A DNA stretch of 20,916 nt from a virus, in the IMG/VR virus record IMGVR_UViG_3300048021_000504, positions 1-20,916 of that record. One strand, given 5' to 3'. The position numbers and the translations under genes are program-made. Position 1 is the stretch's first letter; each line of letters begins with the position of its first letter. This document shows positions 1-6,827 of the stretch, one piece after another. A model generated the notes under the pieces. The model was not told the DNA's origin, did not search any database, and was given only the letters and a program-made list of their open reading frames with translations.

Positions 1-452
1 TTTTCGCTGCTATGCACGGATCTCTTGTTACTTCCTCAATTATTAAGGAAACAACAGAAGATGTATCACAGAACTATGGCTATAAATTTGGTCAGGAAGA
101 GGAGACTTATAACATCGTTGCAGCTCATGGCTACTTCGGCAGACTAATATTTCAATATGCGTCTTTCAATAACTCTCGTGCTCTTCATTTCTTTCTTGGT
201 GCTTTCCCGGTTATTGGCATATGGCTAACATCCATGGGTATCTGCACTATGGCATTTAACTTGAATGGTTTTAACTTTAACCAGTCAGTTGTTGATGCTA
301 GTGGAAATGTAATTCCTACATGGGCTGATGTTTTAAACAGACAGTCTTTAGGTATGGAAGTAATGCATGAAAGAAATGCTCACAACTTCCCATTAGACTT
401 AGCTTCAACTGAGTCTACAACAGTTGCTTTGACTGCTCCTGCAATAGGTTAA
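1..452 (+). CDS. psbA: Photosystem II D1 protein, phage-encoded, 5' part missing
   Basis: D1 is the core subunit of photosystem II in the thylakoid membrane. It binds plastoquinone QB, the non-haem iron and the Mn cluster. The gene enters from the left edge; the first full codon is at base 3, about D1 residue 211. Visible landmarks in standard D1 numbering are His215 and His272 (iron ligands), His252 and the QB-pocket stretch Phe255-Ser264-Phe265, and the Mn-cluster segment [14 protein letters not shown], which contains His332, Glu333, His337, Asp342 and the mature C-terminus Ala344. A 15-residue tail follows, of the kind removed by CtpA. All key residues are intact, so the protein should be functional. 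Cyanophage psbA is known to replace host D1 during infection. Its place just before the capsid gene matches the late psbA position of P-SSP7-like cyanopodoviruses. Confidence 0.98.
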   Translation, partial: FAAMHGSLVTSSIIKETTEDVSQNYGYKFGQEEETYNIVAAHGYFGRLIFQYASFNNSRALHFFLGAFPVIGIWLTSMGICTMAFNLNGFNFNQSVVDASGNVIPTWADVLNRQSLGMEVMHERNAHNFPLDLASTESTTVALTAPAIG

Positions 453-583
453 TGTCACAGCAATCTGAAGGGGGAGCTTTCGGTAAAGCAAACGTCACCC
501 GTTATGGCTTTTGTAATGAAGAAGAAAAAGAGAAGAAAGAAACTGATAAAGAACTTTCTAACTCTGATAACTCTGATAACTAA
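452..583 (+). CDS. Small hypothetical protein, 43 aa, overlapping the psbA stop codon
   Basis: The ATG at 452 overlaps the psbA stop (TAATG), the same junction used by many real gene pairs in this window, so translation is probably coupled to psbA. A weak AGG lies 4 bases before it. The product starts [20 protein letters not shown], continues with a run of Glu and Lys, and ends in an acidic repeat, SNSDNSDN. There is no signal peptide or membrane helix. The TRYGF stretch recalls the segment before the helix of high-light-inducible (Hli) proteins, which often accompany phage psbA, but the chlorophyll-binding helix is absent, so I do not call it hli. It may be a remnant of such a gene or an unrelated small protein. 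Function is unknown. Confidence 0.6.
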   Translation: MSQQSEGGAFGKANVTRYGFCNEEEKEKKETDKELSNSDNSDN

Positions 584-626
584 TATCTTTATCATCTCTG
601 GTGTCACCCGACACTGGATGCCACGT

Positions 627-678
627 CCGTTCATCCCAACTGGGACGCATGAATCCTAAGCATGGAACGGGGCTTAGG
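627..678 (+). promoter_or_regulatory. Glutamine riboswitch, Downstream-peptide type
   Basis: The RNA folds as a three-stem junction with a pseudoknot. P1 pairs CCGTTC (627-632) with GAACGG (665-670). P2 is CCC (635-637) with GGG (642-644) around loop AACT. P3 pairs CATG (648-651) with CATG (661-664). The P3 loop CCTAAG (655-660) pairs perfectly with CTTAGG (673-678) beyond P1. From memory of the glnA/Downstream-peptide class, the order CGTTCA-CCC-loop-GGGACG-...-GGAACG with a loop-to-3' pseudoknot is its signature, and members bind L-glutamine. The pseudoknot strand ends six bases before the ribosome-binding site GGAG (684-687) of a 17-codon gene, a position suited to ligand control of translation. 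Pairing is seen in the sequence; ligand and direction of control are known for the family, not shown here. Confidence 0.88.
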
Positions 679-683
679 TATAT

Positions 684-687
684 GGAG
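684..687 (+). promoter_or_regulatory. Ribosome-binding site that sets the start of the riboswitch peptide
   Basis: GGAG lies six bases before the ATG at 694. In-frame ATGs at 649 and 682 lack such a site, and 649 is inside riboswitch stem P3. This site therefore decides for the short 17-codon reading. Confidence 0.7.
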
Positions 688-693
688 ATAGCT

Positions 694-747
694 ATGAAAG
701 TTACTTACGTATATCGTGGCGTTGCTTACACAAGAATAATCGGTTAA
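694..747 (+). CDS. Riboswitch-controlled 17-aa peptide with YRGVAY motif
   Basis: The product is MKVTYVYRGVAYTRIIG, then TAA. It sits directly behind the glutamine riboswitch and has a well-spaced GGAG site. Downstream-peptide RNAs are named for such short genes, so the pairing supports a real peptide despite its size. The core YRGVxY resembles the YRG motif of small cyanobacterial DUF4278 proteins. As I recall, that group includes PirA, a protein that binds the nitrogen regulator PII and affects arginine synthesis; this link is from memory and family likeness only. An in-frame extension to the ATG at 649 would give 32 residues but would have to read through the aptamer. A role in tuning host nitrogen metabolism by glutamine level is inference. 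Confidence 0.72.
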   Translation: MKVTYVYRGVAYTRIIG

Positions 748-931
748 GCGGTCTGGGAGGTGCAAGTCCTCCCTATTCAATTTGGGAAAAGCCCTCTGAG
801 GAGGATACCTTTTACCCGTCGACGGTGGGAAAAGACCACAAAACCTGTCAGTCTCAGGTTAGACTAATTAAGACTGCAACAATTCTAACGTTAGGAACGA
901 TCAATAATACCCTTAAATTTAACCATAAACA
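748..931 (+). other. Structured, gene-free leader before the capsid gene
   Basis: I see no convincing gene here. The first half looks richer in GC than the coding DNA around it and is full of inverted repeats. GGGAGG/CCTCCC (755-760/768-773) encloses a 7-base loop; CCGTCGACGG (816-825) is a perfect palindrome; AACCTG/CAGGTT (842-847/855-860) forms a hairpin that competes with AGTCT/AGACT (850-854/861-865). CTAACGTTAG (885-894) is another palindrome. GGTCT (750-754) can pair with AGACC (833-837) to close the first group. TGGGAAAAG occurs twice (783-791, 826-834). This could be the 5' leader and promoter region of the capsid transcript, an RNA stability or processing element, or an unclassified structured RNA. 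I could not place a phage RNA polymerase promoter with confidence. Confidence 0.45.
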
Positions 932-2092
932 ATGGCACAACAAAATTCAGGTAGCTCTCAGTTAGCTCAGTTAACCCGTCCGGGTGCGCTGAATGGCGGA
1001 ACTGATCCTAGAGCACTCTACCTTAAATTGTTCAGTGGAGAAATGTTTAAAGGCTTCCAGCACAATGCAATCGCAAGAGATCTCGTTATGAAGAGAACTC
1101 TTAAGAATGGAAAATCTTTACAGTTCATCTACACTGGACACACAAAAGCCGAGTTCCATACACCCGGCAACAGCATCATGGGTAACTCCGACGGAGCACC
1201 TCCAGTTGCTGAGAAGACTATCACATGTGATGATCTTCTAATCTCAAGTGCATTCGTTTACGAACTAGACGAAACACTTGCACACTACGAATTAAGAGGA
1301 GAGATCTCCAAGAAGATTGGATACGCTCTTGCTCAGAAGTACGACAGACTAATCTTTAGATCTATCGCTCGTGGTGCTAGAGCTGCTTCACCAGTCTCAA
1401 AGACTAACTTTGTAGAACCCGGTGGAACACAGATCAGAGTTGGTACAGGTAACGCAACTAATGCTTACGATGCTGCACTACTCGTATCAGCTTTCTATGA
1501 TGCTGCTGCTGCTCTTGACGAAAAAGGAGTTAGCTCTGACGGCAGAGTAGCCGTGCTAAACCCTCGTCAATACTACAGTCTTATAAACACTGTAAGTTCT
1601 GGTGTAATCACATCTGGTCTAATCAACCGTGACGCACAAGGAACAGCTTTACAGTCTGGACAGGGCGTAGTAGAGATTGCTGGTATCAAGATTTACAAGT
1701 CAATGAACATACCTTTCTTCAGTACTTATGGTACTAAGTATGGTTCTGCATCTGCGACTAATCCCGGAATCACATCTCCTACAAACGTAGGTTCATTCGT
1801 TGGTGAAGCTGTCGAAGACGCTGCTGCTGACGTAACTGGAATCAACAACGAGTACGGTGAAGAAACAGAATTCGCTAACTCATGTGGTTTGATTTTCCAG
1901 AAGGAAGGAGCTGGTGTGGTTGAGGCTATAGGTCCTCAAGTTCAGGTAACATCTGGAGACGTTTCAGTTGTCTACCAAGGAGACGTAATTTTAGGGCGTC
2001 TCGCAATGGGAGCAGATTACTTAAATCCTGCCGCATGTGTCGAGCTTATTGCCGGTGCTGCTGTTGGATCTTCAGGTAACGCTGCATTCTAA
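932..2092 (+). CDS. Major capsid protein (T7 gp10-like)
   Basis: This is the 386-residue shell protein of the icosahedral head, close in length to T7 gp10A (about 345) and typical of cyanopodoviruses. The N-terminus is Gln/Ser/Leu-rich, followed by an Ala- and Gly-rich HK97-fold-like chain. Assignment rests on general resemblance to cyanopodovirus capsid proteins, on its place between psbA and tail tube A, and on the strong terminator that follows. Codon choice differs from most neighbours, with many C-ending codons such as AAC, TAC, ATC and GAC, as expected for the most highly expressed gene. There is no good Shine-Dalgarno site before the ATG; the leader there is AT-rich (taaatttaaccataaaca). 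No scaffold gene is visible in the window; it would lie to the left of psbA. Confidence 0.93.
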   Translation: MAQQNSGSSQLAQLTRPGALNGGTDPRALYLKLFSGEMFKGFQHNAIARDLVMKRTLKNGKSLQFIYTGHTKAEFHTPGNSIMGNSDGAPPVAEKTITCDDLLISSAFVYELDETLAHYELRGEISKKIGYALAQKYDRLIFRSIARGARAASPVSKTNFVEPGGTQIRVGTGNATNAYDAALLVSAFYDAAAALDEKGVSSDGRVAVLNPRQYYSLINTVSSGVITSGLINRDAQGTALQSGQGVVEIAGIKIYKSMNIPFFSTYGTKYGSASATNPGITSPTNVGSFVGEAVEDAAADVTGINNEYGEETEFANSCGLIFQKEGAGVVEAIGPQVQVTSGDVSVVYQGDVILGRLAMGADYLNPAACVELIAGAAVGSSGNAAF

Positions 2093-2106
2093 TTTATTCT
2101 TTATAC

Positions 2107-2131
2107 GGGAGCTTCGGCTCCCTTTTTTTTT
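2107..2131 (+). terminator. Intrinsic terminator after the capsid gene
   Basis: A perfect 6-bp stem GGGAGC (2107-2112) with GCTCCC (2117-2122) carries a stable TTCG tetraloop and is followed by nine T residues (2123-2131). It lies 14 bases after the capsid stop, the same place as the main T7 late terminator, so it should give excess capsid mRNA over the tail genes. The last T directly precedes the ATG of the next gene. Confidence 0.95.
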
Positions 2132-2788
2132 ATGACTACTCAAATAGCAACCGATACCGAACTATCCGCAGTTAACTCTATATTGGGTAGCATAGGTCAA
2201 TCACCTGTTACCACACTAGGTACAGTAACGACAGATGTTACTAACTCAGGACAAGAAATAGCAAACACATTTGCCAACCCACAGATTGCATTAATACATG
2301 GACTTCTAATGGAAGTTACTAAAGATGTACAAAACGAAGGTTGGCATTTTAACAAAGAAGATCACGTATTAATATCTCCTGACTCTAATGGTCACTACAT
2401 AATTCCTAATAACTATCTTAGATATGACGTACATGAAGGATTGTATGATAGAAGCAAAGATGTAGTTAGAAAGGATGGCAAGTTATATGACAATGTTAAT
2501 CATACATTTGTATTTACTGGAGATTTATATTTTGACATAACATACTTACTAGCTTTTAATGATGTACCTCCAGCTATACAAAGATATATAATTGCTAGAG
2601 CATCCGTAAGAGCTGCAACTCAATTAGTTTCTAATAGCGACTTAGTTAAGTTACTTCAATTAGAAGAAGCGCAAACTAAAGCAACTGCATTAGAGTACGA
2701 TTGTGAACAGGGAGACCATACTTTCTTTGGCTTCCCACATGAAAGTAATTATAGATCTTATCAACCTTACAAAGCACTTATTAGATAA
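2132..2788 (+). CDS. Tail tube protein A (T7 gp11-like, head-tail adaptor side)
   Basis: This 218-residue protein (T7 gp11 is 196) forms the ring between the portal and tail tube B in the short tail. The N-terminal stretch ELSAVNSILGSIGQSPVTTL is the gp11 hallmark (ELxAVNxxLxxIGxSPV) and fixes the start close to 2132. The ATG follows the terminator T-run at once, and the only GGGAG upstream is buried in the terminator stem about 20 bases away, so initiation has no ordinary ribosome-binding site. Expression depends on readthrough past the terminator. The stop overlaps the next start by one base (TAATG). Its codons are more AT-rich than the capsid gene's, in line with lower expression. Confidence 0.94.
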   Translation: MTTQIATDTELSAVNSILGSIGQSPVTTLGTVTTDVTNSGQEIANTFANPQIALIHGLLMEVTKDVQNEGWHFNKEDHVLISPDSNGHYIIPNNYLRYDVHEGLYDRSKDVVRKDGKLYDNVNHTFVFTGDLYFDITYLLAFNDVPPAIQRYIIARASVRAATQLVSNSDLVKLLQLEEAQTKATALEYDCEQGDHTFFGFPHESNYRSYQPYKALIR

Positions 2789-5751
2789 TGGCAACTATTA
2801 CACAAACTATACCAAATTTAACTGGGGGTATATCACAACAACCTGACGAGAATAAAATTCCCGGACAGGTTAAAGACATGGTAAATGCTTTACCTGATGT
2901 AACCCAAGGACTAACAAAAAGACCGGCTGGAAAGTTTGTGGCATCTTTATCTGATGGTTCAAATAATTCCACAACTAACGGTAAGTGGTTTCACTACTAT
3001 CGTGATGAGAATGAACAGTACATAGGACAGATAGCACGTGATGGTGTTGTAAGAATGTGGGATTGTTTGACTGGAGGTGAGAAAACTGTAGTTAATGCGA
3101 TAGGAAATAACACATATTTAACTCATACAGGTGATGAAGATATACAGACCTTAACTCTTAATGACTTTACTTATCTTAATAACAGATCCGTCGTTACTGA
3201 GATGGATACTACTACAGAACCTGACACAAATTTTAAAAAAGAAGTTTTTATTGAATTAAAAACTATATCTTATGCAAAACAATATGCGTTAAATGTTTTT
3301 GACAACACTAACACCTCAACAGTTACAACAGCTACACGTATAAACGTGACTCTTGTAAACTCAAGTAACAACTATTGTGATTCTGCTTTTAAAATGAGAA
3401 CACATGCAACTAGAGGTGACGGAAATAATGCTAGATGTGGTACACAAGCTGGTGATGGTAGAGATGCGTTTGCACCTAATGTAGGTACACGTATCTTTAG
3501 TGTTAGCACTGGTACTACTCTTACTGACGAGGGAGCTACTGGTGGAACTTTGGCTAGTGGTAGTCAGTCAGACACTAATTATAGTTACACAGTTAACATA
3601 TTTAATGCAGCCAACCAAGGCAGTCAAACTGGTAGGAAAAATTTATACTTCCGTATAGCTACAACGGGTCAGTCAGTACCTTACACAGAAGGATCTGGAA
3701 GTAGTCAGACAACTACATATCAAGCTAGATACACAACCCAATATGATTTACTTCATGGTGGAGAAGGCTGGTTAACAGGTGATTACTTTTATGTATTTAT
3801 GAAAGATGCTTATTACAAAGTAACAATAGAAGCATCTAGTGAATCTATTGTACAAGCAAACCTTGGTTTAGTAAGACCACAACCAACACCATTTGACACA
3901 GAAACTACTATTACTGCTGAAAGTATTCTTGGAGATATTAGAACAGAGTTAATAGCTGGTGGAAATTTTTCTAATTCAGATATAACAACTATTGGTACAG
4001 GACTGCATATAAAACGTAGCTCTATATTCAACGCTTCTACGCCCGTAGGACAGCTCTTAAACGTCGTAGCTAGTAAAGTTAATGATGTAGGTGATTTGCC
4101 CTCTCAGTGCAAGCACGGGATGGTTGTAGAGGTTGTTAACAGTGTTGCTGAAGAAGATAACCATTACGTTAAATTTTTTGGTAATAATGATAAAGATGGT
4201 GAGGGTACATGGGAAGAGTGTGCTAAGCCGGGTAGAAAAATAAGACTAAAATATTCTAAAATGCCAGTGCTTCTTATAAGAACTGCTGATAGTAATTTTA
4301 GATTAACTGAACTTAATGGATCTACATACACTATTTCTGGTACGACTTATTCAGTTCCTCAATGGGATGATGCTATAGTTGGTGATGACATTACTAACCC
4401 AGAGCCTTCATTTATAGGTAACACTATAAGTAAATTATTATTTTTTAGAAATAGATTTGCAATACTTGCTGATGAGTTTATAGTTATGTCTCGTCCCGGA
4501 GACTTTACTAATTTCTTTGCTAAGTCAGCTATACAACTTATAGCTAGTGATCCAATAGACATAGCAGCAAGTTCAGAATATCCAGCAATTTTATTTGATG
4601 GGATACAAGTAAACACAGGTTTATTATTATTTTCTAAAAACCAACAATTCATGCTCACTACAGATAGTGACGTGTTCAGTCCAATGACAGCTAAAATCAA
4701 TGCTCTTTCTACTTACAACTTTAACTTTGCAACTAACCCTATCTCTCTTGGTACTACAGTAGGCTTTTTAGATAATGCCGGTAAGTTCTCAAGATTCTTT
4801 GAAATGGCACAGGTACAAAGAGAAGGTGAACCTCAAGTAATTGAACAAAGTGCAGTAGTTCCTAAATTATTTGAACAAGATTTAAAACTTATATCTAACT
4901 CTAGAGAAAATGACATTGTTCTTTTTAGTGAAGAGGGTACATCTACTCTATATGGATATAGATACTTCGATCAAATACAAGACAGAAAATTAGCAGCTTG
5001 GTTTAAGTGGACATTGACAGGAACTATTCAATACCACTGCATGCAAGATGATAGTTTATTTGTAGTTGTACGAAACAACAACAAAGATCAATTACTTAAA
5101 TATAGTATTAAAATGGATTCTAATACTTTTGCTATTGCAGAAAATAGAGTTCACTTAGATCATTTGATGTCAGTAACAACAGCATCTAACACTTACAATG
5201 CTACAACTAAGAAAACAACATTTCCTAAACCAACTGGTATAGAAAGTACAAATCAACTAGCAGCTTATGATGTTGACTCTGGTACTGAATTAGGTAGATA
5301 TGGATTAATAACTATTAATGGTAGTAACTTAGAAATAGATGGTAACTGGTCTAGTCAAACATTTTTGATTGGTCATCAGTTTACTATGGAAGTTAAACTA
5401 CCAACTCTGTATTACTTAACTCAATCTGGTGCAAACTGGAGAGCTGATACTAGAGCTAATACAATACTGCATAGAGTAAAGTTTGGTTTTGGTCCAGTAG
5501 GTATATATGAAACTACATTAAGTAGAACTGGAAGAACTGACTACACAGAAGTATTTGAAGTAACTGGTGCTGACCAATACAAAGCTAATGCACAAGCTAT
5601 GGTTGATGATAATATCATAAGAACAGTTCCTATCTATGACAGAAATATAGATGCAGCATTAACACTTAAATCTACACACCCAGCTCCAGCCACAATTCAC
5701 AACATGACATGGGAAGGAGTTTACACAAACAATAATTACACTCGTGTCTAA
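2788..5751 (+). CDS. Tail tube protein B (T7 gp12-like nozzle)
   Basis: At 987 residues it is longer than T7 gp12 (794), as expected for the cyanopodovirus form. It builds the tail nozzle through which DNA leaves the particle. The start TIPNLTGGISQQPDENKIPG is the classic gp12 N-terminus, and the end TWEGVYTNNNYTRV matches the conserved C-terminal pattern. A central stretch around residues 545-660 (FFRNRFAILAD... and ILFDGIQVNTGLLLFSKNQQ) is the conserved beta-propeller-like core. The extra length lies mainly in a Ser/Thr/Gly-rich insert at about residues 195-320. It is coupled to tail tube A by a TAATG overlap, and it overlaps the next gene by 8 bases. Confidence 0.95.
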   Translation: MATITQTIPNLTGGISQQPDENKIPGQVKDMVNALPDVTQGLTKRPAGKFVASLSDGSNNSTTNGKWFHYYRDENEQYIGQIARDGVVRMWDCLTGGEKTVVNAIGNNTYLTHTGDEDIQTLTLNDFTYLNNRSVVTEMDTTTEPDTNFKKEVFIELKTISYAKQYALNVFDNTNTSTVTTATRINVTLVNSSNNYCDSAFKMRTHATRGDGNNARCGTQAGDGRDAFAPNVGTRIFSVSTGTTLTDEGATGGTLASGSQSDTNYSYTVNIFNAANQGSQTGRKNLYFRIATTGQSVPYTEGSGSSQTTTYQARYTTQYDLLHGGEGWLTGDYFYVFMKDAYYKVTIEASSESIVQANLGLVRPQPTPFDTETTITAESILGDIRTELIAGGNFSNSDITTIGTGLHIKRSSIFNASTPVGQLLNVVASKVNDVGDLPSQCKHGMVVEVVNSVAEEDNHYVKFFGNNDKDGEGTWEECAKPGRKIRLKYSKMPVLLIRTADSNFRLTELNGSTYTISGTTYSVPQWDDAIVGDDITNPEPSFIGNTISKLLFFRNRFAILADEFIVMSRPGDFTNFFAKSAIQLIASDPIDIAASSEYPAILFDGIQVNTGLLLFSKNQQFMLTTDSDVFSPMTAKINALSTYNFNFATNPISLGTTVGFLDNAGKFSRFFEMAQVQREGEPQVIEQSAVVPKLFEQDLKLISNSRENDIVLFSEEGTSTLYGYRYFDQIQDRKLAAWFKWTLTGTIQYHCMQDDSLFVVVRNNNKDQLLKYSIKMDSNTFAIAENRVHLDHLMSVTTASNTYNATTKKTTFPKPTGIESTNQLAAYDVDSGTELGRYGLITINGSNLEIDGNWSSQTFLIGHQFTMEVKLPTLYYLTQSGANWRADTRANTILHRVKFGFGPVGIYETTLSRTGRTDYTEVFEVTGADQYKANAQAMVDDNIIRTVPIYDRNIDAALTLKSTHPAPATIHNMTWEGVYTNNNYTRV

Positions 5752-6190
5752 ATACATTCACCCAGCAACATTAGAGGCTACACTTCGTGTGGCTTCTAAT
5801 TTATTACCCGATGACTATAGAGAAGTCACAGAAGGTCATGGACATGACCCTCTAAACGCATTAATCGTAGGATTTCATAACTGCGATTCAGTTTACTTTG
5901 AGGTACCTAACGGAGAGTTGGCAGGCATGGCAGGCGTCCATAGTAATGGACAGATCTGGATGTTATGTACACCAGCTATCTACGACTATCCCCATACCTT
6001 TGCTAGAGAAGCTAAAAGGTATATTCGATCCAGAAAAGAAAAGTTACTGTGGAACTTTGTTGACGAAAGAAACAAAGTCCATATCAAGTTACTTAGGTTT
6101 TTAGGTTTTAAATTTTTAAGGAAATTTCCCTACGGACCAAACAATTTATCCTTTATAGAATTTTGCCATGTGCGATCCAGCAGTAGGTAG
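5744..6190 (+). CDS. gp13-like internal virion or assembly protein
   Basis: This 148-residue protein starts at a GTG that overlaps the end of tail tube B. It resembles T7 gp13 (138 residues): the motif LWNFVDERNKVHIKLLRFLG corresponds to LWNYVWVGNTSHIRFLKTIG in gp13, which also places it in the acetyltransferase-like (GNAT-related) fold group. T7 gp13 is needed for proper virion assembly and infectivity, though its exact action is unclear. Position between gp12-like and gp14-like genes fits T7 order. It overlaps the following gene by 23 bases. I see no clear acetyl-CoA loop, so catalytic activity should not be assumed. Confidence 0.82.
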   Translation: MSKYIHPATLEATLRVASNLLPDDYREVTEGHGHDPLNALIVGFHNCDSVYFEVPNGELAGMAGVHSNGQIWMLCTPAIYDYPHTFAREAKRYIRSRKEKLLWNFVDERNKVHIKLLRFLGFKFLRKFPYGPNNLSFIEFCHVRSSSR

Positions 6191-6824
6191 TTTTGCCTCT
6201 GGTGCTCTTGGTGCTATTGGAGAAGCTCAAGCAGCCAGTACAAGAAACAAAGCAGCTCAACGACAGTATGAGCACAAATTAAAAATAAGAGAAAGAAAGT
6301 GGATGATGGACACATCTTTGTTTAAGACAAAGGTTGTTCAATTCGACAAAAGTATTAGTGAAGCTAATCTTGCAGCTCAACGAGCCTATACGCAATCACA
6401 GATTAACTTAAATAATGTAAGAACTAAAGCTTTAATGGACCATCAAGACGACTTTAAGAGTATGCTTGAAGCTGAAGGTATGTTAGAAGCATCAGCAGCA
6501 GAGAGAGGTGTTAGAGGAAAGTCTGTATTTAGAGCATTAAATATGAACCTTGCTAAAATGGGCATGGCTAACTCTGCACGTAGTAGAGCTTTGACGCAAT
6601 CTCAATATGCTTATGATTTAGGAAATCAACAGATAAGAAACAAATTAATAGGAGACAAGAATAGTGCGTGGAATAAAGTATCTATTCAGCTAGTACCTGA
6701 TATGGCACCACCACAACCAGTCAAAGAAAACGTAGGTTTTGGTCTAGTTACAGGGATAGCCGGAGCAGCATTTGGTGCAGGATTCGGTCAAGATTCTAGT
6801 AAAATCAGTAATGATGGTAATTAA
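6168..6824 (+). CDS. Internal virion protein B (T7 gp14-like)
   Basis: This 218-residue protein corresponds to T7 gp14 (196 residues), a core protein ejected into the host at infection that forms the outer-membrane part of the DNA channel. The N-terminus is Gly/Ala-rich and mildly hydrophobic (GSFASGALGAIGEAQAAS). It is followed by a long charged, Ala/Gln-rich helical region typical of gp14, and the C-terminal GFGLVTGIAGAAFGAGFG is again small-residue-rich and could insert in a membrane. Its place before the gp15- and gp16-like genes supports the call. It starts inside the gp13-like gene. Confidence 0.85.
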   Translation: MCDPAVGSFASGALGAIGEAQAASTRNKAAQRQYEHKLKIRERKWMMDTSLFKTKVVQFDKSISEANLAAQRAYTQSQINLNNVRTKALMDHQDDFKSMLEAEGMLEASAAERGVRGKSVFRALNMNLAKMGMANSARSRALTQSQYAYDLGNQQIRNKLIGDKNSAWNKVSIQLVPDMAPPQPVKENVGFGLVTGIAGAAFGAGFGQDSSKISNDGN

Positions 6825-6827
6825 GTT

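Noticed and set aside
618-659. Short frame MPRPFIPTGTHES starting at 618
   Set aside because: It lies inside the riboswitch aptamer, has no ribosome-binding site, and its bases are explained by the P1, P2 and P3 pairings.
649-747. Longer 32-residue version of the riboswitch peptide from ATG 649
   Set aside because: Its start is within stem P3 and would need translation through the aptamer. The ATG at 694 has the well-spaced GGAG.
750-780. tRNA-like T-arm: GGAGG, 7-base loop TGCAAGT, CCTCC
   Set aside because: No matching acceptor strand, D-arm or anticodon arm is found upstream, where the riboswitch and peptide lie.
796-834. Hammerhead ribozyme core-like CTGAGGA with a later GAAA
   Set aside because: The stem that should join the two boxes does not form, and no cleavage-site stem is apparent.
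895-931. T7-like promoter suggested by TAATACCCTTAAATT before the capsid gene
   Set aside because: It matches only the first bases of the T7 consensus, and cyanophage RNA polymerases use other promoters. No second copy was recognised.
5898-6104. 68-codon frame inside the gp13-like gene
   Set aside because: It is a shadow of the gp13-like frame, with no family pattern and no start signal.
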